A DNA stretch of 37,009 bases, from positions 1 to 37,009 of the forward strand of contig CAMCDQ010000019.1 of assembly GCA_945873505.1 (NCBI GenBank), given 5' to 3'. Position numbers and translations under genes: made by a program. This document shows positions 16,868 through 23,895 of the stretch, piece after piece. Each line of letters opens with the position of its first letter. Positions within the stretch are counted from its first letter, which is position 1. The notes beneath the pieces were generated by a model. It had not been told where the DNA came from and did no database searches. It saw only the letters and a list, made by a program, of their open reading frames with translations. The stretch comes from Chitinophaga pinensis (GTDB lineage Bacteria; Bacteroidota; Bacteroidia; Flavobacteriales; Flavobacteriaceae).

Positions 16868-18046
16868 ATGAGTTCAGATACAAGCAAACGGTATGCACTT
16901 CGCGGTGTTTCAGCATCAAAAGAAGACGTTCATAACGCTATAAAAAACATTGACAAGGGTTTGTTTCCACAAGCTTTTTGTAAAATTATTCCCGATTATT
17001 TAACGCAAGACGAAGATTATTGTCTCATAATGCACGCTGACGGAGCAGGAACAAAATCCTCGTTGGCGTATATGTATTGGAAAGAAACAGGCGATATTTC
17101 TGTTTGGAAAGGCATTGCACAAGACGCATTAATAATGAATATCGACGATTTATTGTGTGTTGGCGCTACCGATAACATTTTATTATCTTCCACAATTGGG
17201 AGAAATAAAAACCTAATTACTTCAGAAGTGATTTCGGCAATTATCAATGGAACAGAAGAATTAATAGCAGAATTGAAAACCTACGGCGTAACGATTCATT
17301 CCACTGGTGGAGAAACTGCTGATGTTGGCGATATTGTACGCACCATCATAGTAGATTCAACAGTTACCGCCAGAATGAAACGCTGCGATGTTATTGATAA
17401 TGCCAATATAAAAGCGGGAGATGTTATTGTAGGTTTGGCTTCTTTTGGTCAATCAAGTTACGAAAAAGGCTACAATGGCGGAATGGGAAGCAACGGATTA
17501 ACGTCGGCACGACACGATGTTTTTGACAACTATTTGGCTCAAAAATACCCTGAAAGTTTTGATGCGGCAGTTCCTCAAGATTTGGTTTATTCAGGAAAAG
17601 TAAAGTTGACCGATGCCGTGAAAAATTCACCGATTGATGCGGGTAAATTAGTACTGTCACCAACAAGAACCTACGCCCCAATTATCAAGAAAATTCTAGA
17701 AAATTACAATTCAGATTCCATTCACGGAATGGTGCATTGCAGTGGTGGCGCACAAACTAAGATATTGCATTTCGTAGAAAACCTACATATTATCAAGGAC
17801 AATTTATTTCCGGTACCGCCTTTATTTCAATTGATTCAGGAGCAATCTGCAACCGATTGGAAGGAAATGTACCAGGTTTTCAATTGCGGTCACCGTATGG
17901 AATTGTATGTTCCCGAAGCCGTTGCCAATGACATTATTGCCATTTCAAAATCGTTTAATGTTGACGCTCAAATTGTGGGTAGAGTAGCAGCAGCAGCTAC
18001 AAAAAGATTGACAATCACCAGCGAGTATGGTGTTTTTGAATATTAA
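16868..18046 (+). CDS. AIR synthase (PurM)-related protein
   Basis: A 392-residue protein of the PurM/AIR-synthase superfamily. PurM converts formylglycinamidine ribotide to aminoimidazole ribotide with ATP in purine synthesis. Visible: HADGAGTKSSLAYMYW (substrate/ATP loop), MNIDDLLCVGA (ATP-binding DxxxxGA), HSTGGETADVGDIVRT (GGETA segment), LASFGQSSYEKGYNGGMGSNGLTSAR (glycine-rich loop), and FNCGHRMELY near the C-terminus. The layout is that of the long Bacteroidota form; the N-terminus (YALRGVSASKEDV) differs from the E. coli YKDAGVDIDAG. It may be the functional PurM, but a paralogue with another substrate cannot be excluded without seeing the rest of the genome. Confidence 0.78.
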   Translation: MSSDTSKRYALRGVSASKEDVHNAIKNIDKGLFPQAFCKIIPDYLTQDEDYCLIMHADGAGTKSSLAYMYWKETGDISVWKGIAQDALIMNIDDLLCVGATDNILLSSTIGRNKNLITSEVISAIINGTEELIAELKTYGVTIHSTGGETADVGDIVRTIIVDSTVTARMKRCDVIDNANIKAGDVIVGLASFGQSSYEKGYNGGMGSNGLTSARHDVFDNYLAQKYPESFDAAVPQDLVYSGKVKLTDAVKNSPIDAGKLVLSPTRTYAPIIKKILENYNSDSIHGMVHCSGGAQTKILHFVENLHIIKDNLFPVPPLFQLIQEQSATDWKEMYQVFNCGHRMELYVPEAVANDIIAISKSFNVDAQIVGRVAAAATKRLTITSEYGVFEY

Positions 18047-18104
18047 TAGCAATTTGACAACAACTTTTTAACTTTAGAAACTTTAAACTTTAAACTTTTC
18101 TTCA

Positions 18105-18458
18105 ATGTACGAATTAGTTTTTTGGATTTACCAAGACGGAATTTACCTCAATCACCATTTAGTGTATGAGTCCATCGTAGAAGAAGAATTGGTTGAAGGT
18201 TTAGAAGATTTACCAACAACCGTGATTCTAAACCGAATTAATACTTTGTTTTCAAAATGGGAGCGCGTAGATGAAAACAGTTGGAAAAACAACAACGGTC
18301 CAGGCGCATTTCACGTTCGTACCACTTCTCAAAGCATAAAAATTGACTGCTACGGAACCGAAGGAAAAACGATGGATGTTTTAGTAAATGCACTCGAAGA
18401 ATTCAAATGCCCATTATACGATCCACAAGTGCCAGAGCGGTATGATGGAGTGGAGTAG
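18105..18458 (+). CDS. Conserved hypothetical small protein
   Basis: A 117-residue soluble protein, 58 bp after the purM-like gene and so possibly cotranscribed. It begins MYELVFWIYQDGIYLNHHLVYESIVEEE and has an acidic N-terminal half. The middle is KWERVDENSWKNNNGPGAFHVRTTSQSIKIDCYGT, followed by a C-terminal helix and LYDPQVPERYDGVE. No domain is recognised, nor signal peptide or membrane segment. The composition (alternating beta-like stretches and one terminal helix) suggests a compact alpha/beta fold. Frame length, start and codon use are those of a real gene. Function unknown. Confidence 0.7.
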   Translation: MYELVFWIYQDGIYLNHHLVYESIVEEELVEGLEDLPTTVILNRINTLFSKWERVDENSWKNNNGPGAFHVRTTSQSIKIDCYGTEGKTMDVLVNALEEFKCPLYDPQVPERYDGVE

Positions 18459-18524
18459 ATGAGGTTTTAGTTTGTCTTGTTGTTTCGAGATTTACTGATG
18501 CTTTGTCAAACGTTAACTTATGCT

Positions 18525-18588
18525 TTGTCAATCTGAATTTATTTCAGATTCTAACATCTTAGATGCTGAAACAAGTTCAGCATGACAA
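18525..18588. repeat. X1-Y1 hairpin pair (64 bp)
   Basis: X1 (18525-18552) folds on AATCTGAA/TTCAGATT; Y1 (18561-18588) folds on ATGCTGAA/TTCAGCAT. Eight bases separate them. The pair starts TTGTCA and ends TGACAA, because Y is a diverged inverted copy of X (22 of 28 positions). Confidence 0.9.
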
Positions 18589-18628
18589 GGATGCGACTTT
18601 ATTTGTCTAACTGAATTTAACCCAAGTT

Positions 18629-18692
18629 TTGTCAATCTGAATTTATTTCAGATTCTAACTTCCTAGATGCTGAAACAAGTTCAGCATGACAA
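18629..18692. repeat. X2-Y2 hairpin pair (64 bp)
   Basis: X2 (18629-18656) and Y2 (18665-18692) are identical to X1 and Y1, again 8 bp apart (AACTTCCT). They begin 104 bp after the first pair, so the region is a tandem duplication including the linker GGATGCGACTTTATTTGTC. Confidence 0.9.
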
Positions 18693-18731
18693 GGATGCGA
18701 CTTTATTTGTCAAACTGAATTTAACCCTGAT

Positions 18732-19098
18732 TTGTCAATCTGAATTTATTTCAGATTCTATTTTATAATTCAAATAAGTCATTCCAATTTGGATTTTCGG
18801 TTTCAATTAAATTTATTTTCCATTGTCGATGCCAATTTTTTAATTGTTTCTCTCGAATAATTGCAGCGTCTATGTATTGAAATTCTTCATAATACACTAG
18901 TAAATGTAATTTGTATTTAGCAGTAAAAATACTTCCTTCGTTATTTTTATGTCTTTCAATTCGATCATCTATGCCTCCTGTAACTCCAATATATAGAGTT
19001 CCATTTGGCTTGTTAGTGACTATGTAAACCCAGTAGTTATGATAATTTCTTTTTGGCATATATTTTCTTTAGATGCTGAAACAAGTTCAGCATGACAA
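18732..19098. mobile_element. Putative GIY-YIG element: X3 - nuclease gene - Y3
   Basis: X3 (18732-18759) and Y3 (19071-19098) are identical to the other X and Y copies but are separated by 311 bp instead of 8 bp. That interval is almost entirely the GIY-YIG gene: its stop lies 3 bp from X3 and its start 11 bp from Y3. X and Y are inverted relative to each other, so they act formally as terminal inverted hairpins of a 367-bp element. The 64-bp X-Y pairs would be its internally deleted forms. Mobility is inferred, not shown. Confidence 0.55.
18763..19059 (-). CDS. Small GIY-YIG family nuclease
   Basis: A 98-residue stand-alone GIY-YIG domain. The motif pair is WVYIVTN (Tyr12, for GIY) and LYIGVT (Tyr23-Ile-Gly). 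The catalytic Arg lies in DRIERHKN (Arg33 or Arg36, His37), and the metal-binding Glu is Glu70 in REKQLKNW. All catalytic positions are therefore present. The length matches UPF0213/YhbQ-type proteins, which lack a separate DNA-binding domain. Such nucleases cut one or two DNA strands; a structured DNA target would be plausible. The gene sits precisely between repeats X3 and Y3. Its promoter and leader must come from Y3 or beyond it, since only 11 bp separate the start codon from the repeat. Confidence 0.92.
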   Translation of the reverse strand: MPKRNYHNYWVYIVTNKPNGTLYIGVTGGIDDRIERHKNNEGSIFTAKYKLHLLVYYEEFQYIDAAIIREKQLKNWHRQWKINLIETENPNWNDLFEL

Positions 19099-19151
19099 AC
19101 GTTTAGTGATTTACTAACGCTATTTTTCTTCTATCTGAATTTAACCCTGCT

Positions 19152-19215
19152 TTGTCAATCTGAATTTATTTCAGATTCTAATTTCCTAGATGCTGAAACA
19201 AGTTCAGCATGACAA
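19152..19215. repeat. X4-Y4 hairpin pair (64 bp)
   Basis: X4 (19152-19179) and Y4 (19188-19215) are identical to the other copies, with 8 bp between (AATTTCCT). They are preceded by CTATCTGAATTTAACCC, a decayed half-X, and followed by the linker start GGATGCGACTT. Confidence 0.9.
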
Positions 19216-19229
19216 GGATGCGACTTGAT

Positions 19230-19250
19230 TTTTCAATCTGAATTTATTTA
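19230..19250. repeat. Truncated X copy overlapping the amidohydrolase 3' end
   Basis: TTTTCAATCTGAATTTATTT is the left part of X; the sequence then departs from it. The TAA stop of the amidohydrolase (19244-19246) lies inside this partial copy. Confidence 0.65.
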
Positions 19251-20494
19251 ATTGATTTCAATAGATCCTTTTGGTTATATATTTTACCTTGTTTGATAAT
19301 GATTTCTATAGTTGATAGATTACCAATATTCTCAAGTGGATTTTTGCTTAGAATTATCAAATCAGCATCTTTGTTGACTTCAACACTTCCCCATTTATTT
19401 TGTTCCCCAAAAAAGCCAGCAGGAGTTAATGTCGCTGATTTTAAAATAGTATAAGTATCAATTCCTAATGTTGACCAAAATAGCATTTCATCGTGCATAG
19501 TAAATCCACTCATTTGAAACAATCCTGATGGATCACTTCCAACAAGTAATAAACAATTAGTATCATATAGTTTTTTAAAGACCATTTTTTGCTTTTCAAA
19601 CGTTGCTTTATAATCTTCACCAAATTCTAAAAACTTTTTCTCCCCATTCTTTTCAATTTTTGCTTTCAAGGCTTTATCCCATTTTTCTTTGTAGGATTTT
19701 GGTGCTTTTTGAAAAGTCAATCTGTTTTTATAATCGTTCGGGTATTGGTAATTAAAAACGGTTACAAAATAATCAAATGTTGGGCAATTGTAAACATTAT
19801 TTTCCTTCGTTAGTTTTATGTTTTCTTCTAAATTATTTATGTTTTCATCTTTATAATACGCAGGTAAATGTTCAATACTTTTAAAACCAGATTTCAAAAC
19901 TTTATCAATTGAAACTCCAGACGGATAGTGGCCGCAAACAATTTTATTCTCTTGCTTTGCCCGATTCATTACTTCGTTAAAAGTATTTTCATCTTTGACA
20001 GAAAATAATTTAACAAAATCAAGATTATTTTTCTTTATATCAGTGAATATGCTATCTATTTGATTAATCGTATTTGCTCTACTGAAAATATAACTAAAAT
20101 GGATTGTAGGTTTAATTTTTTGATTTAAACTACTTTTCAATTCTCCTTGATTCACATCAGAGTTCATCACTCTTATTTGTGTAACACCTGCCGCAATATT
20201 TAACAAAAACAAAGCGTCTAGACTTTCTTTTTCGTGAAGATGAACGTGCATATCTGCAAGTCCAGGCATTAAAAATTTATTTTTCGCATCAATAATTTTT
20301 TCTGTTTTGTCAAGAATTAAATTATTAAAGTCAACAATTTTCATGATTTTACCATTTTCTATCAAAACACTTTTGTTCTTCAAAACTGTGTTTTCATTTA
20401 TCGGAATGATATTTACGTTTTTAATTACCATTCTTTGCCCAAAAGATGGTACAATCATTAATAGACTAAGTAAAATTAATATTTTATTTTTCAT
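19244..20494 (-). CDS. Secreted amidohydrolase-family protein
   Basis: A 416-residue metal-dependent hydrolase with a signal peptide (KILILLSLLMIVPSFGQ). The amidohydrolase plan is clear: an N-terminal beta sandwich ending LDTKTEKIIDAKNKF-type sequence, then MPGLADMHVHLHE with the HxH metal ligands, and the later ligand His residues in CGHYPSG and SIEHLPAYY. GSDPSGLF supplies the final Asp, and the C-terminal part of the sandwich is DADLIILSKNPLENI. The substrate is unknown; secreted relatives include peptidases (prolidase or isoaspartyl types) and lactonases. The final residues and stop are encoded where a truncated X repeat begins. It is convergent with nothing and divergent from the small gene at 20979. 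Confidence 0.87.
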   Translation of the reverse strand: MKNKILILLSLLMIVPSFGQRMVIKNVNIIPINENTVLKNKSVLIENGKIMKIVDFNNLILDKTEKIIDAKNKFLMPGLADMHVHLHEKESLDALFLLNIAAGVTQIRVMNSDVNQGELKSSLNQKIKPTIHFSYIFSRANTINQIDSIFTDIKKNNLDFVKLFSVKDENTFNEVMNRAKQENKIVCGHYPSGVSIDKVLKSGFKSIEHLPAYYKDENINNLEENIKLTKENNVYNCPTFDYFVTVFNYQYPNDYKNRLTFQKAPKSYKEKWDKALKAKIEKNGEKKFLEFGEDYKATFEKQKMVFKKLYDTNCLLLVGSDPSGLFQMSGFTMHDEMLFWSTLGIDTYTILKSATLTPAGFFGEQNKWGSVEVNKDADLIILSKNPLENIGNLSTIEIIIKQGKIYNQKDLLKSIK

Positions 20495-20652
20495 TTTAAT
20501 TTATTTAATATTGGGTAATGGCGAAGATTTATTTCGCAATATTTTTTCTATTTTATTAGCAACAAAACAACAACAGTTGAATTTGTCGCTTGGACTGCGC
20601 ATTCTTTTTGAGGGAGTTAATCGTGGCAAAGCGAACGGTTTGCCGTTGTGTT

Positions 20653-20681
20653 CCATGAAATAAAAGAATCTTATTTCGTGG
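20653..20681. repeat. 11-bp hairpin CCATGAAATAA/TTATTTCGTGG
   Basis: The arms 20653-20663 and 20671-20681 pair at every position if one G.T is allowed, with a 7-nt loop. No T run follows, so it is not a terminator on either strand. Its role is unknown. Confidence 0.5.
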
Positions 20682-20792
20682 TGAAATACACTGTTTGTAT
20701 TTTTTTATAAATGTAATATAAATTTTATAAAAACAGAACTTTTGGTTATTATTTAATTTTAGAAGGATGTTAGAAAATCAAAATGTACTTTC

Positions 20793-20858
20793 TAGCCCTG
20801 ACAGTAGCGGCATCCCACGCTTTTGGGCGTGGATACAGCGAATGGCAGGTGGAATAGT
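20793..20858 (+). ncRNA. Candidate Flavo-1-like structured RNA
   Basis: The plus strand reads TAGCCCTGACAGTAGCGGC, a hairpin ATCCCACGC-ttttgg-GCGTGGAT (one bulged C), then ACAGCGAATGGCAGG. I recognise the order AGCCCTGA-xx-AGCGGC-ATCC-hairpin-GGATA-CAGCG-xx-GC-GG as a recurrent flavobacterial intergenic structure, and from memory assign it to the Flavo-1 RNA motif. Function is unknown in the literature I recall. It lies between divergent genes, 120 bp upstream of the gene at 20979. Confidence 0.55.
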
Positions 20859-20978
20859 GAAAGAGAAAATAAAACGTGTGCTTCAAAAAAAAGAAACAAG
20901 CATTGAAATGTGGTGTATCTTTCAAAAAACTTCCCGAACTTTGCAGCACAGTATTAGTAACGAAATTTATAATTGACC

Positions 20979-21416
20979 ATGAAAATAAATCCAAAAAACG
21001 GAATTGATAAACTCCTATTCGGAATGAAACAAAACGATGTAATTGCGCTTTATGGGAAACCAAATAGAAATTACAAAGACGAAGATGACAATGTGATTTT
21101 TTCCTACAATACACAAAAAATGCGTTTGACTTTCTATAAAGAGGAGGACTTTAGAATGGGTTATATCGTGGCTTCAAGTGCCGAAATGGAATTGTTTGGC
21201 AACAAAATTATTGGTAGAACAATCAGTGATGTGAAATCAGAATTGGCTCAAAAAGGAATTACAAAATTCACACAAGAAGAATTTGATACTTTTGAAAACT
21301 ATTTCAATGAAGATCATTGGATTATCTTTCAAACGGAATTTGATGAGGTTGTAAAATTCGAGATTGGTGCTATTATCAACGATAAAGATGAATTTGACTG
21401 GAAATTCAAAAGTTAG
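20979..21416 (+). CDS. Conserved hypothetical protein
   Basis: A 145-residue soluble protein. The ATG at 20979 is preferred; the frame opens two codons earlier at a TTG. It starts MKINPKNGIDKLLFGMKQNDVIALYGKPNR, where the GM..NDV...GKPN stretch resembles the short helix-turn motif of BamE/SmpA-like or SMI-type proteins, but the match is too weak to name. A similar segment recurs at GRTISDVKSELAQKGI, so it may be two related alpha/beta halves. The acidic beta-rich C-terminus is DHWIIFQTEFDEVVKFEIGA. No signal peptide is seen. It is followed by a strong terminator shared with the opposing isomerase gene. Confidence 0.7.
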   Translation: MKINPKNGIDKLLFGMKQNDVIALYGKPNRNYKDEDDNVIFSYNTQKMRLTFYKEEDFRMGYIVASSAEMELFGNKIIGRTISDVKSELAQKGITKFTQEEFDTFENYFNEDHWIIFQTEFDEVVKFEIGAIINDKDEFDWKFKS

Positions 21417-21433
21417 TTTCAAAAAATCACAAT

Positions 21434-21473
21434 AAAAAAAGGTGTTTCAGAGCTTTCCGAAACACCTTTTTTT
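21434..21473. terminator. Bidirectional terminator between convergent genes
   Basis: A 15-bp perfect stem: AAAAAAAGGTGTTTC (21434-21448) with its complement (21459-21473), 10-nt loop, A7 on one side and T7 on the other. It serves the small plus-strand gene and the minus-strand isomerase. Confidence 0.92.
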
Positions 21474-21487
21474 GATATAAACTTAAA

Positions 21488-22687
21488 TTATTTTTTAGCT
21501 TCTGCGGCAACTGGAGGAGGAATTCCTTCTAATAATTCCATTTCAAAAATGATATTAGCATTTGGTGGAATCACATTTCCTCCACCTCTTTCGCCATATC
21601 CTAATTTTGAAGGGATGAAAACTACCGCTTTATCTCCAAAAGACATTGCGTTCAATCCTTCGATAAATCCAGGAATCAAACCGTCTTTTTTACCGTATTG
21701 GAAAGGAAAAGGTTGGTAACCATTTTGAGACGCTCTGTTTTGATCAAATTTCCCGCAAAGTTTATTTACTTCTTCATAGCTACTGTCAAATAAAGAACCA
21801 TCTTCAAGATAACCAGCATAATGAATAAAAACATTTGCTCCGTCAGCAGGTTTTACACCAGCTCCTTTTTGAACAATTTTATATTCTAATCCTGTTTCAG
21901 ATTTTGTTGCTGTAGCTCTGATTACTGCTAATTCAGCCACTTTTGCAGCTTTTACAGGAGCATATTTTGCATCGTAAACTTTTCTTGCTTCTGCTTGCGC
22001 TGCATTTTGTTTTGCATCGTCAGCCGCTTTATTTGCATAGTAATCAGAGAAAACTTTAGGTGCATCGAATTTTTTTGCTTCTGCACCAACTCTTGAAACG
22101 GTCACTTTTAGCATTACATCATCTTGAACGATTGCATTAACGACATCCATTCCTTTTACAACATGCCCAAAAATAGTGTGTTTTCCATCTAACCAAGGCG
22201 TGTCTTTGTGTGTAATGAAAAACTGACTGCTATTGGTTGCAGGACCAGAATTTGCCATAGCAAGAATTCCTCCTTTGTCAAATTTCATTTCAGGAATACA
22301 TTCATCTTTAAAGCTATAACCACAACCTCCAGAACCATTTCCAGCAGGATCACCCCCTTGAATCATAAAATCTTTGATAACTCTATGGAATTTTAATCCG
22401 TTATAAAAAGGTTTTCCTTTTAGTTTTTCATCCGTTATAAATGTGTTTGAACCTTCAATTAATGATACAAAATTCGCAACAGTTATTGGTGTTTTTTTGT
22501 ATTCCAATACCACTACGATTTTTCCTTTTGTAGTTTCAAATTCTGCGTAAATCCCTTGGTTTGTTGTTGGATTTAGTTTTTGAACTGTTGCAACTGGTTT
22601 TTTAGAGGCAACAACTTTTTTAGTTTTCTGAGAATAAATCGAGGTGGTTATTCCAAAGAACAATAAAAACAATACTTTAAATTTCAT
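21488..22687 (-). CDS. Dual-family peptidyl-prolyl isomerase (cyclophilin-FKBP fusion), secreted
   Basis: A 399-residue protein joining two unrelated isomerase folds. The signal peptide is KVLFLLFFGITTSIYSQ. The cyclophilin domain (about 47-205) has active-site residues FHRVIKDFMIQGGDP, AMANSGPATNSSQFFIT and PWLDGKHTIFG. A charged, Ala-rich helix (about 210-260) links it to the FKBP domain (about 268-390): IHYAGYLEDGSLFDSS, GLIPGFIEGL (Phe where FKBP12 has its active-site Trp), PSKLGYGERG and FEMELLEG. An extra loop follows LFDSS. It should fold proteins in the periplasm. Similar CFBP fusions are known in Flavobacterium. It is paralogous to the next gene, 74 bp away, but has no lipobox. Confidence 0.93.
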   Translation of the reverse strand: MKFKVLFLLFFGITTSIYSQKTKKVVASKKPVATVQKLNPTTNQGIYAEFETTKGKIVVVLEYKKTPITVANFVSLIEGSNTFITDEKLKGKPFYNGLKFHRVIKDFMIQGGDPAGNGSGGCGYSFKDECIPEMKFDKGGILAMANSGPATNSSQFFITHKDTPWLDGKHTIFGHVVKGMDVVNAIVQDDVMLKVTVSRVGAEAKKFDAPKVFSDYYANKAADDAKQNAAQAEARKVYDAKYAPVKAAKVAELAVIRATATKSETGLEYKIVQKGAGVKPADGANVFIHYAGYLEDGSLFDSSYEEVNKLCGKFDQNRASQNGYQPFPFQYGKKDGLIPGFIEGLNAMSFGDKAVVFIPSKLGYGERGGGNVIPPNANIIFEMELLEGIPPPVAAEAKK

Positions 22688-22761
22688 TTTATTTAGTTTA
22701 AAAGCTCCTTACTTATTTGCGTTATGCTGGGATTTCAGGTTTATTCCCAATTCGTTATTTT

Positions 22762-23883
22762 TTATTTAGGCATATTTTCTAACAATTCTATTTCAAATAT
22801 GATATTGGCATTTGGTGGAATTACTCCGCCAGCTCCAGCTTCACCGTAACCCAAATGAGAAGGAATAAATAAAATTGCCTTGTCTCCAAAAGATAGGTTT
22901 TCAATACCTTCAATAAAACCTTGAATCATACCTTCTTTTTTACCCGCTTGAAAAGGAATTGGTATATATTGATTCGCATCAGCTCTTCGTTGGTCATATT
23001 TTCCAAACGCATTTGCAATTGCTTCAATGCTTGTATCAAATAAATTCCCATCTTCTAAAAAACCTGCGTAATGAATGTAAATTGATGCTCCATTTACTGG
23101 TTTTTTGCCACTTCCTTTTTTAATAATTTTAAATTGCAAACCACTTTTTGTAGTAACAGAAGTTGCTTTCAATGCAGCAAAAGAAGCTGCTTTAGCTTCG
23201 ATTATGGGTTTGTATTTTTCGATGTAAACTTTGTTATTTTCAGCTTCAATTTTAGCTTGGTTTTTCAAATTTTCAGCTTCGTTAGCAAAGAAATTACTAA
23301 ATACTTTAATGGCATCAAATTTCTTTGCGGCTTCTCCTTTTCTTATAATTGAAATGGATTTTATATCGTCATTTTGAACGATCGCATTCACAGTTTCCAT
23401 TCCATTTTCTACCACATGACCGAAAATAGTATGCAATCCATTCAACCAAGGTGTTTCTTTGTGAGTGATAAAAAACTGACTACTATTCGTTGAAGGACCA
23501 GAATTTGCCATTGCTAATAATCCACCGGTATCAAATTTTAAATCGCAAATTTCATCTTTAAATTTGTAACCGGTATCTCCAGTTCCGTCACCCAAAGGGT
23601 CGCCACCTTGAATCATAAAATCAGGAATTACTCTGTGAAATTTTAGGTTATTGTAAAATCGTTTTCCTTTGAATTGCACATTTACATAGGTATTATTTCC
23701 TTCTGCCAATGTTACAAAGTTGGCAACAGTTATAGGTGTTTTCTCAAATTCTAATTGTACTAATATCGTACCTTTATTAGTTGCAATTTCAGCATATAAT
23801 CCGTCTTTTAAATTGCTATGGGCATCTTTGCAAGAAATAAATGTTGCTATGACGATTAACAATAAAAGTATTCTTTTTTTCAT
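22762..23883 (-). CDS. Dual-family peptidyl-prolyl isomerase (cyclophilin-FKBP fusion), lipoprotein
   Basis: A 373-residue paralogue of the downstream isomerase with the same order of domains. The N-terminus ends in a lipobox (VIATFISC, Cys18), so it should be membrane-anchored rather than soluble. Cyclophilin motifs: FHRVIPDFMIQGGDP, AMANSGPSTNSSQFF and PWLNGLHTIFG. The linker is Lys/Glu/Ala-rich. FKBP motifs: IHYAGFLEDGNLFDTS, MIQGFIEGIENLSFGDKAILFIP, HLGYGEAGAGG and FEIELLENMP. It starts 12 bp after gldI, so translation is likely coupled. The tandem pair, one lipidated and one not, reads as duplication followed by relocation. Confidence 0.93.
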   Translation of the reverse strand: MKKRILLLLIVIATFISCKDAHSNLKDGLYAEIATNKGTILVQLEFEKTPITVANFVTLAEGNNTYVNVQFKGKRFYNNLKFHRVIPDFMIQGGDPLGDGTGDTGYKFKDEICDLKFDTGGLLAMANSGPSTNSSQFFITHKETPWLNGLHTIFGHVVENGMETVNAIVQNDDIKSISIIRKGEAAKKFDAIKVFSNFFANEAENLKNQAKIEAENNKVYIEKYKPIIEAKAASFAALKATSVTTKSGLQFKIIKKGSGKKPVNGASIYIHYAGFLEDGNLFDTSIEAIANAFGKYDQRRADANQYIPIPFQAGKKEGMIQGFIEGIENLSFGDKAILFIPSHLGYGEAGAGGVIPPNANIIFEIELLENMPK

Positions 23884-23895
23884 TTTAATTACTAT

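Larger units (their letters stand above)
18459..18762. other. Gene-free stretch made mostly of tandem hairpin repeats
   Basis: After a short leader this stretch is two full ~104-bp repeat periods (X1-Y1-linker, X2-Y2-linker) and X3. The linkers hold a decayed half-X, TTGTC-AACTGAATTTAACCC (18603 and 18708). No gene is supported. Confidence 0.75.
20495..20978. other. Intergenic stretch with a candidate structured RNA
   Basis: No gene is supported. The stretch has a hairpin at 20653-20681, the Flavo-1-like RNA (20793-20858), and a GAACTTTG box (20936-20943), one mismatch from TAnnTTTG, 36 bp before the ATG at 20979. The part 20560-20650 (ending GAACGGTTTGCCGTTGTG) looks repeat-like but is not matched elsewhere in the window. 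Confidence 0.5.

Noticed and set aside
18525..19215. A CRISPR array, because of identical 28-bp repeats at regular spacing
   Set aside because: The spacers are not unique (the linkers are themselves near-copies), there are two alternating inverted repeat types, the interval varies (8, ~40 and 311 bp), and no cas gene is near.
20767..21114. Short open frames on both strands over 20767-21114
   Set aside because: They overlap the structured RNA candidate and the real gene at 20979, and their translations resemble no protein.
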